A stretch of DNA of 64,000 bases, from NCBI GenBank assembly GCA_034509755.1, contig CM067550.1, positions 18,655,001 to 18,719,000 of the forward strand, read 5' to 3'. Shown in pieces: positions 1 through 11,779 of this stretch (its first letter is position 1; every line of letters starts with the position of its first letter). Under the pieces are notes generated by a model. That model had not been told where the DNA came from. It did not search any database and saw nothing but the letters and a program-made list of their open reading frames with translations. The stretch comes from Anisodus tanguticus. Its lineage: Eukaryota > Streptophyta > Magnoliopsida > Solanales > Solanaceae. The position numbers were made by a program, and so were the translations under genes.

Positions 1-339
1 ACACCACTTTAATCTTGGAAATTCAGCATCCAAAAATTTCTAAAATACAAAAAATAATTACCATTCCATCACGACATTTTCTCGTTGGTCTATAACATAA
101 TTTGTAATCATTTACTCTCAATTTTCTACCAACATATGCTTCTCTTTCCATGTAATATATATTTAAGGACAATTTTTATAAATTAAATTTGAATATGCGT
201 CTAAAAATTTTATGTTTATCAACTCTCAATTTTCTACCACCATATAAACTCTTACTCGTAATATATAAATCCAAGTTCAGTCCTCAGTGTCACAGTCGCA
301 CACTTTTTTTTTTTTTCATTTTCTTCAAGTCCTTCAACA
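1..339 (+). promoter_or_regulatory. Promoter and 5' UTR of the aspartic protease gene
   Basis: AT-rich upstream region. A TATA box (TATAAA) lies at 243-248, 92 bases before the ATG, which would place transcription start near 275 and give a 5' UTR of roughly 65 nt. The UTR ends in a pyrimidine-rich stretch (about 302-330), common in plant leaders. The start context is AACAATGGCG, close to the plant optimum. Only the TATA box and start context are seen directly; the start site is inferred. Confidence 0.55.
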
Positions 340-2199
340 ATGGCGATTTCCACTTCCTCCATTTTTGTTTTCTTCTTTGTTCTGTTATTCACCACAGTAC
401 TTTCACGAACAAAAATCCTCGATATTTCTTCCTCCATTCAACAAACCCTCAATCCTTTCTCAGTGGAATCGTTGAAACAAGAAGAAAGTACAATTTCTCC
501 TTCTTCTTCATCTTTGTTGAGTTTTCAACTGCATTCACGAGTAGCAGTTCGTGGAACTTCACAAAGAGATTACAACTCACTTACACTAGCTCGACTCGAA
601 CGTGACTCAGTCCGAGTTAAATCACTTCAAACTCGTGTAGATCTGGTTGTACAAGGTATTATTAGTGTTTGGTATGAATTTTCTATCTTATTTGATTTTT
701 TTTTTTTGAAGAATAGTAATATTTTAGATTTTTATAAATAGAAAATTATTTTCTTCTATATTCATTAAAAGTTTTTTTATAGAGAAAAATTATTTCCTAA
801 ATACTTAGTAGTTCTTATGTCAATATTTTTAAGATGTATTTCTTCATCAGATTAATATGAAAAAATACAATTTATAGTAATATTTTGTAATGTAATTTTT
901 AAGTATTTAAATTTTAATCTTAAAAAAATATTGAATTACTTTAATTTTAAAATTTAATTAAATTGATTCTCAATTTTATGCTTATTTTAATATGTAGTTT
1001 TTTTTTGTTGTTTAATTTATCATCGTTTTACGTTTTGCCATTATTAGCCGCTTCTCTGTGACGTCATATTATTTTGAATATCAACAGGTATTGCTAAATC
1101 AGATCTCAAACCAGAGGAAACTGAGTTCGAAGCTGAGAAAATCGAAGGTCCGATTATCTCCGGTACGAGTCAAGGTAGCGGTGAGTACTTCTCACGAATC
1201 GGGATCGGTCATCCACCGAGTCAAGTGTATATGGTGCTTGATACTGGAAGTGATGTTAACTGGATTCAATGTGCTCCTTGTGCTGATTGTTATCAACAAG
1301 CTGATCCGATTTTTGAACCGGCTAAATCCTCGACGTTCTCGCCGCTCAGTTGTGAAACTCAACAGTGTAAATCGCTTGATGTATCGGAATGTAGAAACGA
1401 TAGTTGTTTATATGAAGTATCGTATGGTGATGGATCGTATACCGTTGGAGATTTTGTAACGGAGAGTATTACGTTCGGCGGTGAGAATGCCGTTGAGAAT
1501 GTAGCTATTGGTTGTGGACATAATAACGAAGGTTTATTCGTCGGCGCTGCCGGATTAATAGGTCTCGGCGGCGGCGCGTTATCGTTTCCATCACAGATAA
1601 ATGCTTCGTCGTTCTCTTATTGCTTAGTCGATCGTGATTCGAATTCTACTTCAACTCTCGAGTTCGGCGGAGCAACTCCGACGGACGCCGTTACTGCTCC
1701 GTTAGTACGGAATTCAAAGCTCAACACGTTCTATTACCTCGATTTAACGGGACTCAGCGTCGCCGGCAACTCGCTGACAATCTCTCCGTCAGCTTTTAAA
1801 GTAAGCGATAACGCCGACGGCGGCGTAATAGTTGATTCAGGTACGGCAGTGACGAGGTTGCAGAAGGACGTGTTCAACACGCTCCGTGATGAGTTCGTGA
1901 AAGGAACGAGGCATTTGCCGTCAACTAACGGCGTTGCGTTATTTGACACGTGTTATGATTTGAAATCAATGAAAAGTGTTGAAGTACCAACGGTGTCGTT
2001 TCGTTTCTCTAATGGGAAAGAATTGCCGTTACCAGCTAAGAATTACCTGATACCGGTTGACTTGGTAGGGACTTTTTGTTTTGCTTTTGCTCCGACGTCG
2101 TCTAGCTTGTCAATTATCGGTAATGTTCAACAGCAAGGGACACGTGTCAGTTTCGACTTGGCAAATTCTCTCATTGGATTCTCACCCAATAAATGCTAG
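340..2199 (+). CDS. Aspartic protease, ASPG1/nucellin-like (pepsin family A1), two exons
   Basis: Two-exon gene: 340..655 joined to 1088..2199, with a 432-bp AT-rich GT-AG intron (656-1087) that splits a Gly codon and keeps frame. The product is 475 aa. Residues 1-22 form a signal peptide, followed by a propeptide of about 110 residues. The first catalytic motif DTGS starts at residue 157 in VYMVLDTGSDVNW; the second, DSGT, is at residue 355 in VIVDSGTAVTRL. The flap-type SYGDGS segment and many paired Cys (CAPCADC, CETQQC, CGHN) are typical of plant atypical/nucellin-like proteases, which lack the saposin-like insert. The closest known type is Arabidopsis ASPG1 (ASPARTIC PROTEASE IN GUARD CELL 1, about 500 aa), linked to drought and ABA responses; orthology is inferred. 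The protein should enter the secretory pathway. No lesions are seen. Exon 2 is markedly more GC-rich than its surroundings. Confidence 0.93.
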
Positions 2200-2912
2200 C
2201 AATACGTAAATTGTTTATTTCCTGTTTTACCCCTAGCTAGAAAGTTTATTTTCTATATTAGACTAGTCGGGCCCACTTGGAATAACTGTGACGTGGTTAA
2301 GTGGGACCGGTTCAGTGGGGTTGTGTTGTGTTATTATTTTTCAAATATCTTCCTGATAATCAATTGAGCTGTCCAAACGGATTGTATTGTGTTATTATTG
2401 CAATTTCAGTAAAGTGTTATGTATAGTAATTTATTGATAGTGGGGGCGTAATAGTGGCAATCAGACGAAAAGAAAGATTATAATTGTGGAGTTACTGGTG
2501 TCCATGAGTAGATTTGATTTGGTCAAGTGAGGAGCATGGTTAAAGTTTATAGCTCGGTGCTTGTTAAGAATGTTGATTATGTTTATTCATAATATATGGA
2601 AAATCCGTGCTACGATGTTGTGTTTATCAAAGGGTTAAAATTGTCCCTGAATTATATGACATGATATACTTTGATTTTGATTCGTCGTATTTCGAAAACA
2701 TTCTTTCTATTTCATAAAGATGGATTACGATTTGCGTACACATATTCTCCATAAATCTCACTTATGATACTACCCTGAATATTTTGTTGATATACTTTTG
2801 ACTCTTTTTAATTTCAGTTGAGTTCATTTGTATTCTTGTCAATACCAAAAGGTCATATATTGGTGATACCAAAAGGTTTTCAAGTAAAAATCACTTACTC
2901 CGATATTAATCT
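2200..2912. other. 3' flank of the protease gene, no gene seen
   Basis: AT-rich DNA holding the presumed 3' UTR and polyadenylation region. No gene or element is recognised. The 12-base run ATACCAAAAGGT occurs twice close together (about 2844-2875). A short stretch near 2360-2385 resembles the head of the SINE at 46275-46511 but is too short to call. The 5 bases AATCT (2908-2912) are the left TSD copy of the Ogre-like element. Confidence 0.6.
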
Positions 2913-2997
2913 TGTTGACACCTAATTTTGTCCCCTATTTTTTAATTATTTATTTGTGATTTTAAATATTTTTTGACACCTCAAAAAAACAAATTTC

Positions 2998-3028
<31 letters not shown>

Positions 3029-3560
3029 AGACTTTTTATATCATCGTTTATTCTCAATATCATTATTTACCATTATTATTATTATTATTCGCATTTTTAT
3101 TATCATTTTGCCTTTTAATATCATAATCATAGTTTTTATCCTAATGTTCTATGCTATTTTATTTTTGCAAAATAGCATCGCATTTTTATTTTTTAAGCAA
3201 TAAGCATTTCATAAATATTATGTTTAATTATTATCACATTGTTATTTTTATTTTAAATAATTTACATTTTTCAAAGCATTTTTAATAATAAACCTTTTTT
3301 TTTAATTTTAAACCACAACCCATTTTTCTTAACCCAAATCATTCTACCCAACCCCCCAAAATCAGCCCAACCGAAAAAGGCACAAATCGACCAACCCATT
3401 TCAAACCCGTCAGCCCACAATCCTTTTCTTTTCTTTCGTTTTACATGAAATGCACCGGGAACAACGAAGAATCTCGTTATGAGACTCATCACGACTATTG
3501 TCAAACGAAGACCCACATCCACATTCATTGCATCCTCCTGCCTCGGGATTTCCAAACAAA

Positions 3561-3590
3561 TAGGGCGGGATGACATCGTCATCCGCCCTA
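3561..3590. repeat. Near-perfect palindrome in the Ogre-like LTR
   Basis: Arms TAGGGCGGGATGAC and GTCATCCGCCCTA pair over 13 bp with one bulged G and a 3-nt loop (ATC). The same palindrome is intact in the 3' LTR (26291-26320). Its GC content stands out in an AT-rich LTR. A structural role in the RNA, such as 3'-end formation or dimerisation, is possible but only inferred. Confidence 0.8.
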
Positions 3591-3991
3591 GTCGCCGCTT
3601 TTAATTCTTTAATACCATCCTTTTATTTTTCGGATTATAATTTAATTATTTAATTTTTGTGGTCATCGGAACACTTAGAATAATTAGGCCCCGAATCGTT
3701 ACATTAATAGGGCAGTTTTAAAATTGGAAACCCGTCGCTAGATTATTTATTTTCAGGCTCGGGTAGTTTAAAAAATCGGAATCTGCCGCTAGTTTATTTA
3801 TTTTAGGCTCGTCATGCATGTTTAAAATTTTCAAAACAATTTAGTTATCTTTTAGTCGCATTATTAATCATACAAATGACATTTTGTTTTTTTTAATCCG
3901 ATTTGCGATTTAAAATGACTTCCAAAAAATCACTTCTTTGCATCATAAATAATTTACTTTTCTCCTTTACTATCAATTGTAAAAAATATGT

Positions 3992-4251
3992 ATTTTATAA
4001 ACAATGCAATACAAATGCATGCTTTTATCCAAAAATCAACTTTACATGAATTTTATAAACAATGCCATATAAATGCATGCTTTTATCCAAAAATCAACTT
4101 TACATGTATTTTTATAAACAATGCCATACAAATGCATGTCTTTTATTAAAAAAATCAACTTTGCATATATTTTATAAACAATGCCTTGCAAATGCATGCT
4201 TTTTTAATTTTTACATGTATTTTATAAATAATGCCATGCATACCTTTTCCG
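3992..4251 (+). repeat. Tandem repeat in the 5' LTR, about 58-61 bp unit, roughly 4.4 copies
   Basis: Diverged direct repeats, each starting ATTTTATAAACAATGC and containing AAATGCATGC followed by TTTTATCCAAAAATCAAC. The last units are shortened. The matching array in the 3' LTR (26663-26913) has the same copy number, so the array predates this insertion. Confidence 0.85.
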
Positions 4252-4708
4252 GATTTTATGTTGGGAATTTATTTCTCAGAACTGCAAACACCTTTTCAAA
4301 ACTCCTCAAAAGAATAAATATTTTACGTTGTCAAAATGCATCTTTTAATTAACTACTTGCAACATCTTTTTTAGCTTATACTTTTAAACATGCATTTCTT
4401 CCTAAGCATAATATTAACCTGAGATTGACTGGATAACCACAAGTTAGCGGATCTTAAAGGATGCCTAACTCCTTCCCTTTAGAAGAATAAAGAACCCTTA
4501 CCCAGAATCTCATAGTTTCACAGACCATTAACCGGAGTTCATTTTGCAGCATTTTTTGTTAACATTTAGGTGCCCTAATTCACCGTAGAATAATTAGGTG
4601 GCGACTCCTTAAGCATTAATCAATTCAGGAAACGCCCATACGTCGCGAGCCACGTCGGATCCCCCTTCCCTCGCGGACTGGGCGGGTTCAAAAACGGGCG
4701 CAACAGCA

Positions 4709-4726
4709 TGGCGACTCCGCTGGGGA
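4709..4726 (+). other. Primer-binding site of the Ogre-like element (tRNA-Arg type)
   Basis: TGGCGACTCCGCTGGGGA begins 3 bases after the LTR end. It is complementary to what I recall as the 3' end of a plant tRNA-Arg (ending GGAGTCGCCA), the primer reported for Ogre elements. A partial copy of the same sequence (GGTGGCGACTCC) lies inside the LTR about 100 bp upstream (near 4598-4609). Confidence 0.75.
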
Positions 4727-5590
4727 ATATTCAGGTTCTTAACCATAGCAAACCTAGGTTAATTATTATTGCGCTTTATTTTTGCTCCTTATTTGTTCTG
4801 TTGCTTTAAATTGTTTCCTTTGTGAAAATTTTGTATGCTTAATTGCTTTAATTGCTACTTTCTTTTATTGCATTTCTTAAATTGGCATTCCGCTCATATT
4901 TCCTCTACTTCAGAAAATTGACATTATCACACATACACGCGAGGTGTGTTTCGCGCACCCGCAAAATTTTCTTTTAAATTTCCAAATTTTAGGAGAGTTG
5001 GCGTATGATCGGAGCGTCCAGACTATCCGGTGGCCGCGTAGCCTTCTCACTCGAACAATCCGCTCGAGAACCTTGAGTCTAGTAAGCCAATCTTAGAAAA
5101 TTTAGGATATAGCTATACCACCATTTATTTTAAGTCATGCATGCATACATCTTAGGTGAGTTGATCCTTGGTATCGACACCACAATTAAGAAATCCACTA
5201 ATTGTCGACGGGTCTCACAACCCAACAACCAATCAACATATTATGTGTATCGGGATAATGATAGACGGATCCAAGCCTAATCATGACATGCCAAAATTGG
5301 AAAATGTATATTCACAGCCTTTATTTCCAACGAAAGCATTTCAATTTAGTGGCTTGGATCAATCTATCATAATCTCACATATTTGGCGTTTAGGCTCACC
5401 TCTGGCATACGAGAGGCCCCCATCCATGTTAGGACGCACACTTAATTTTCATACAATCTTCTTGCTATTTTTGTTGCTTTCCACTCTGTGCATATTATTT
5501 GAAGTAATAATTACCCGCCTTATACTAACTTAGTTTGGTTCATTTTTTAGAAGGTTTATTTTGTCTGATTTATTTCCCCAAAAGGTTGAT
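4727..5590 (+). other. Leader region of the Ogre-like element, with a 121-codon frame
   Basis: Untranslated leader between primer site and gag. It contains an open frame at 5168-5533 (121 codons) whose C-terminal third is hydrophobic (LLFLLLSTLCILFEVII). Ogre elements are described as having an extra ORF upstream of gag, but I do not recognise this protein and cannot show it is that ORF. Confidence 0.4.
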
Positions 5591-5599
5591 TCGTGTTGA

Positions 5600-7942
5600 T
5601 TGAAACTGGCGGAACAAATCTACTTCACAAGATTAAAGGCACGACCATCCAACAAAATAACTGATTCAGGTGCATCCGAACAGACTGGCCTGGGACTTGT
5701 CGCTCTTCCGGGAGGTGAACCGAAAACTTCAGAAATGAGAGATACTACCATCAGGATGAATACCTCGCCCAACTGTTGCAACAGATGGCAACCATGCAGA
5801 CTGAGATTGAGCAATGCCGAAATCTCACCAACATGTACATCAACCTCAGTACTCCACTCCCTGAACAAAGGATGAGTGCAACTGCACCGCAAACCTTTCC
5901 ATCTCTTGAACCGCCATTTCCCCAATACCTTCCTCAAAATCCCTCACTAAGTAAAACCAATCTGCAACATACCAACTCGCAGCACACTAACCCACATCCT
6001 ATCAACCCACAAGACAGTCCACAACAAAGCCCGCTACAAAGTGATCCATTATCCTTCACAACTCCATATGCACCTCAAGATCCACTTACCCAAACTACCC
6101 TACTCGTCCAAAATATTCCTCCCACGCAAAATTACCAGAAAGCCCAACAAATACCGATGACACATATCGCTAACCACAACAAGCAGTATGTGCCACCGGT
6201 ATATGTAACGGAAAGCCCAACCTTTTACTACCACTTTACCAAACATACCTCCTTAGGAAATTGACCAGTATGAAGAGGTGGAAAGGCAAGCAAGGATCAC
6301 AACTGATGAAAGTGTGGTGAGAGAAATTCATAGTCTAAAATAAGTATTCAAGAACATCAAAACAAGAAAGGGGCATGAGGGACTCGAGAACGAAGATCTC
6401 TGCATGCATCCCGACGTTGAGTTGCCTGTTGGATATAAGGTGCCAAAATTTGACTTGTTTGATGGGAAGGGAAATCCTCGCGCTCATTTAAGATCATACT
6501 GTGACAAGTTGGTGGGAGTAGGTAAATACTAGGCCATCATAATGAAACTGTTCATAAGGAGTTTGACAGGAGAAGCGCACGACTGGTACACAAGCCAAGA
6601 TCCTCGAATATGGCGTAATTGGGGCGCAATGGCACAAGATTTCGTGGACAGATTTTGGTTTAACACTGACACCGTCTTGGATAGATTTTATTTGATAAAG
6701 TTGGAAAATAAATCCACAGAGACCTTCAGAGAATACGCCATGAAGTGGATGGCAGAAACAACAAAGGTTCAACCCCCGATGGCGGAAAGTGAGATGACCA
6801 CTCTCTTTGTACAATCTTTGAAAGATGCAACATACTATGAAAGAATGATAAGCGTCATAGGACGGAGTTTCTCTGAAGTCGTAAGGATGAGAGATTTCAT
6901 AAAAGAGGGTATTAAAACAGGAAGAATCACAAACTTGACAGCGTTGCAAGCAACGAGTAAGACAATTCAGTCGGATTCATTTGGGGGAGCAATCAAGAAG
7001 AAGAGGGATGTAGTGTCCCATGTCATGACAGTTCAGGAACATAGGCTAAACCAAATGTCAGTCTACCAAATCCCATTATCCTAGTCTCCTTACTACAACC
7101 AAAACACCCAAAATTTTTTGCCTTCATACTATAGCCAAAACGCCCAAAGACCTCATCCTTATTATCAACACTTACCTGCTACATACCCTGTCTACCATAC
7201 CCAGCCAATATATAGCCCACCCCAAGCGCCTACTTATTCAAATCCCCCACAATACCAACCTACATACTCACCTCAGCCACAAGTTCATCCGCCAAACGCA
7301 CCCAGACCCAGCACAAATTACGAAAGAAAGCCAGTCAAAACCTATACACCTTTAGCCGAGCCTCTAGCCCAGTTGTATAAAAGACTGAGAACCGCAAGAA
7401 TACTCCAACCCATCCCGGGAAATATCCCCAATCCTATTCCCAGATCATACGATGAGACTAAGCATTGTGCATACCACTCTGGAATCACTGGACACGACAC
7501 TAGAAGTTGCTATGCCCTCAAGGAAAAAATCAAGGCATTAATCAAAGAAGGAGTCATCCAACTGAAAGAAGCTCCCCCTAATGTAAACAATAACCCTTTG
7601 CCAAATCATGACAATGCCAATGTGAACATGATTACTAATGATGAAGAAAAAAACTTGGAAGGGACTATTGTGCCAGTCCAGAGAGAGAAAAATATTGAAT
7701 CATCGGCCTTTATCACCCCTATAATTACAGTTCAAGTGAGGGCACCGTTTGAAGTGGAAGTGCTTCCTCCGAGGCCGCGGATCATGACACCATCTTTTGA
7801 TACTAAAACTGTTCCTTGGAGTTATTCAACTGGGGAAAGGAGCAGGGGAAAAGAAAAACGGATTGTAGAAGTTGTCGCCGTTGGTATGACAAGATCTGGG
7901 TGGTGTTATGCCCCTATAGATGTGGCGCGAGGAGCGCCATGA
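5600..7942 (+). pseudogene. gag of the Ogre-like element (degenerate)
   Basis: Capsid/nucleocapsid protein that packages element RNA. Open segments are 5776-6264 (Pro/Gln/Thr-rich N-terminal part), 6542-7084 (retrotransposon gag core) and 7118-7942 (Tyr/Pro/Gln-rich linker, then zinc finger). The core contains FIRSLTGEAHDWYTSQ and FREYAMKWM, typical of Tat-type gag. The finger-like motif CAYHSGITGHDTRSC (coded at about 7468-7512) is the Tat-type C-x2-H-x5-H-x4-C. In-frame stops near 6342, 6529 and 7081 break the frame. Protease lies downstream as part of what was one gag-pol unit. Confidence 0.85.
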
Positions 7943-8217
7943 AAGGAAGACAATCCAAAAAGGCCCTAACAAAGGCCGAAGTGGAAGAATTCTGGAGGAA
8001 AATGCCAACCAAGGAATATTCCGTTGTAGAATAGATGAAGAAAGTACCGGCCCAAATTTCTTTGCTATCATTGTTGATGAATTCAGCAACCCACGAGCGT
8101 GATTTGTTGGAGGTACTAAAAGAAGCTTATGTTCCGAGGGAGACCACCGGCAAGAATCTCTCAGCCTTGGTCGAATAAATTTTAGAGGCCCATAAAGTCT
8201 ATTTTCTTGACAAAGAG

Positions 8218-9078
8218 TTGCCGCCTGAAGACTTGGGGCACAACAAAGCGTTGAACATAACTGTAAAGTGCATAAACATGTTCATTTCTAGAGTGTTGAT
8301 TGATGGAGGCTCAGTTGTCAACATCTGCCCTGTGGCAACTCTCCGAGCCCTGAGAATCAACATTGGAAAGATTCGCGAAAGCCATGTGAGGGTTAAAGGC
8401 TTTGATGGAGCCCAAATGGGCGTTATGGGGGAAATTGATTTGACATTGGAAGTAGGACCTGTAGAGTTTGTCGTAGAATTCCAAGTGTTAGACATATCTA
8501 CCGGCTACAATTTGCTGATAGGAAGACCTTGGATCCATATGGCTGTTGCAGTCCCTTCTACCATGCACCAGAGCTTGAAATTTGTCTGGAATCGTCATGA
8601 GGTCGTGATACACGGAAAAGTGAGCAATTTAATATATCCCGAAAGCCAAATCCTTGTTGTTGAAAGTATGGATAGGTTGGATGGATCTGTTTTCCATATC
8701 AGGGAGATTGCATGCACTTCTAAAGTTGAAAAGCTGAAATTACCCCGGGTTCTCACAATGGTGGCCAAGGAAATGTTGAAAAATGGCTTTAAGCTTGATC
8801 AAGGCCTCGAATTAAACTTGAAAGGTGTAGCAGAGCCGATTCATTTGCTTAGTAAAAAGAATACTTTTGGTCTCAGATACAAACCCACTCATGAAGAAGT
8901 CTTATCAACCAATCTCCGAAGGAAAAGTGATACTCTCTTGCCAAAGCATGTTCTGCCTCTGAATCAATCATTTGTCAAAGTATGCGCTGCTCAGGAATCA
9001 AAAGAAGATGATGTAGACAACCTTGTGGAAGGACTCAAAAGTCTTTTCATTGTTGAAGAAGAAGCAAAATGCAATTAA
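8218..9078 (+). pseudogene. Aspartic protease domain of the Ogre-like element
   Basis: Retroviral-type protease that would cut the Gag-Pol precursor. The active-site motif is LIDGGSVVNI, residues 27-36 of this 286-codon segment; a DGGS rather than DSGS active site is usual in Tat elements. A second typical block, LLIGRPWIH (the conserved GRPW), follows near 8513. Stops bound the segment (8176 and 9076), so the link to gag and RT is broken. The region 9079-9384 before RT has no clear coding content. Confidence 0.82.
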
Positions 9079-9384
9079 TTACAGAAGTAATCACAGAGAC
9101 TAGTAGCATCCTAACCCTAAAATCTCTTTGATATATGATTCTGGATGATTACGCTGAAGACCCAACCACTTGGGATGCAGAACATGAAGATGTTTTGAAA
9201 AATTGGACCTGTGTCTCGGCCCTGTTTCTCCTGGAAGCTTGGTAGAAATTGCATTTGTACTTGATGAAACAATGCAATTCAGATTGAGGCCTGAATCGCC
9301 TTTATGCATTTAATGTGTTTTGCCTCCAGCTTTTGAAAGCTTAAATGACAAATCCACATTGCTTGTGCTATTTCAAAATTCATT

Positions 9385-11140
9385 TTGCTTAATAATTTTC
9401 TTTTCTCTTTCAACATGCAAACTAATAAATATGTCGATAATGTGAATGTGACATGTAATGAAACAAGCAAACAAAGTCCAAACGACGAACAAGACTTCGA
9501 AGATTATGAGAAAGACTCACAGCCGGAAGAACTGACCGAAGAATTGGAGCATTTTGAGAATGAGCCAAAACCAAATTTGGATGAAACAAAGGCAATAAAT
9601 TTGGGAAACGCAGAACCTGTGAAGGAAACAAGAATCGGCGTCCATCTGAGCACCGCACAAAAGAAAGAATTGGTGGATCTTTTGAGGCAATATATCGACT
9701 TGTTTGCTTGGTCTTATGACGATATGCTTGGTCTGAGCACATATATTGTTTCAAATAGATTACCCATCGAGCCATCTTGCCCTCCGGTGAAGCAAAAGCT
9801 AAGGAAAATCAAGCATGATTTGAGTTTAAAAGTCAAGGAAGAAGTCTTCAAGCAATTCGATGCAAAGGTCATTCGAGTTACAAGGTACCCCACTTGGCTA
9901 GCCAACATCGTACATGTGCCAAAGAAAGATGGGAAAATATAGGTATGCATAGATTATCGGGATCTTAACAAGGTTAGCCCGAATGATGATTTCCCTCTCC
10001 CAAATATTCACATACTCATTGACAACTATGTGAAGCATGAATTGCATTCATTTGTTGATTGCTTTGCTGGTTACCACCAAATCCTGATGGATGTAGAAGA
10101 TGTAGAAAAGACAACATTCACTACACTTTGGGGAGTATACTATTACCAGGTAATGTCGTTCGGACTCAAGAACGCATGTGCCACTTATATGAGAGCCATG
10201 ACTACTATCTTTCATGATATAATCCATAAGAAAATTGAGGTCTACGTAGATGACGTTATTATCAAGTCGCGAAAGACTTCAGATCACTTGACTGATTTGA
10301 AACAATTCTTTAATCGGCTGAGGCAGTACAATCTGAAGTTAAATCCTGCAAAATGTGCATTTGGTGTCCCTGTTGGGAAGCTGTTAGGTTTCATCGTGAG
10401 TAGAAGGGCCATTGAATTGGACATGTCAAAAATAAAAGCTATTCAAGACTTGCCTCCTCCAAAGAGTCGAAAGGGCGTGATGAGTTTTCTCGGTCATCTC
10501 AATTACATCAGCAGGTTCATAGCGCAATCAACAGTGATATGTGAGCTAATATTCAAGCTACTGAAGAAAGACGTTGCTACCAAGTGGACAACAGATTGCC
10601 AGCAAGCTTTTGATAGAATAAAGGAATATCTATCTAATCCGCCTATTTTGGTGCCTCCAAAACCCCGAAAGGTCTTTGTTATTATATTTGTCTGTGTTGG
10701 AAAATGCATTTGGATGCGTGCTGGGACAACACGATGAAATGGGAAAGAAAGAGCAAGCTATATACTACTTGAGCAAGAAGTTCACGCCTTATGAAGCTCG
10801 GTATACTTTGCTAGAACGCACTTGTTGTGCCTTGACTTGGGTTGCACAAAAGTTTAGACATTATCTGTCTGCATATACCATTTATCTCATCTCAAAAATG
10901 GACCCGCTCAAATACATCTTTCAGAAGCCCATGTCTACTGGAAATCTAGCAAAATGGAAAATCTTGCTAAGTGAGTTTGACATCATATATGTTACCCAAA
11001 AGGCTATCAAAGGACAAGCGCTAGCTGATCATCTTGCTGAAAACCCCGTAGATGAAGAATACATGCCTCTCCGAACTTATTTTCTGGATGAGGAGGTATT
11101 GTTTGTTGGAGAAGATATCTCAGAAGAATACCCGGATTAG
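9385..11140 (+). pseudogene. Reverse transcriptase and first RNaseH domain of the Ogre-like element
   Basis: Polymerase that copies element RNA into DNA. The N-terminal part is open at 9385-9942 and stops at a single TAG (9940) just before the conserved VCIDYRDLNK block; the same frame then continues to 10737. The polymerase motif YVDD is at 10243-10254 and is intact. RNaseH follows in another frame (10676-11140), with ALTWVAQKFRHYL and a thumb/connection region in between. One nonsense codon and one frameshift near 10680-10730 separate the pieces, so most of the domain is well conserved. Confidence 0.9.
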
Positions 11141-11545
11141 AGAATATTCTTTGACGGAGCTGCAAACTTCAAAGGAGTTGGTATCAAAGTAGTCTTGATT
11201 TCATAATCGGGTCAGCACTATCCAATTTCGGCGAAGCTCAAATTCCCATGCACCAACAATACGGCAGAATACGAAGCTTGTATACTCGGACTTAGAATGG
11301 CCGTTGATATGAACATACAAGAATTGCTGGTTATCGGTGATTCAGACTTATTGATTCATCAGGTATAAGGCGAATGGGCCACCAAGAACGTGAAAATACT
11401 TCCTTACCTGCATTGCGTGAAAGAATTATGCAAAAGGTTCAGCGAGTTAAAATTCAAGTATATCCCACAAACTCAAAATAAATTTCTTGATGCTCTGGCA
11501 ACTCTGTCATCCATGATTCAACATCCAGATAAGAATTACATTGAT
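11141..11545 (+). pseudogene. Second (archaeal-type) RNaseH domain of the Ogre-like element
   Basis: A second RNaseH lies between the first RNaseH and integrase, the diagnostic feature of the Tat lineage. Visible blocks are FFDGAANFKGVG, NNTAEYEACILGL and VIGDSDLLIHQ, covering the catalytic Asp, Glu, Asp; a fourth acidic site falls in LDALATL. Stops at about 11204 and 11366 break it. Confidence 0.85.
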
Positions 11546-11779
11546 CCTATCAAGGTGAACTTGTCGGATCAGCCAGCCTATTGTTTCCACATAGATGAAG
11601 AACTGGATGAAAAGCCCTGGTACCACGACATTAAGAGGTATCTCAAGGCAGGTGAATATCCAGAAGGCATAACCAACACTAAAAAAGAAGACATTTCGGA
11701 GGTTAGCAAACCATTTCTTCCTAAACGGAGAAATACTTTATCAGAGGACTCCGGATCTAGGTTTGTTAAGATGTGTTGA

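Larger units (their letters stand above)
2913..4705 (+). repeat. 5' LTR of the Ogre-like element, internally deleted
   Basis: 1793-bp LTR starting TGTTGACACC. It matches the 3' LTR from 14691 to about 15184 and then jumps directly to sequence matching 26151 onward. About 1983 bp of LTR present in the 3' copy (copia excluded) is therefore absent, with an AA microhomology at the junction near 3420. The missing part includes the candidate TATA region (TATAAA near 15472). The copy also has about 70 bp around 3720-3790 that is shorter in the 3' LTR. A (TA)n run lies at about 2999-3021. Confidence 0.88.

Noticed and set aside
189..605. 138-codon frame overlapping exon 1 of the protease
   Set aside because: Out of frame with the well-supported protease exon, Phe/Ser-rich, no features.
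2355..2390. Resemblance to the head of the SINE at 46275-46511 (CAATTGAGCTGTCCAA)
   Set aside because: Only about 25 bases match, with no body and no TSD; could be chance.
3271..3582. Minus-strand frame, also seen at 26112-26312
   Set aside because: Both are the same LTR segment; the frame covers the palindrome and has no recognisable domain.
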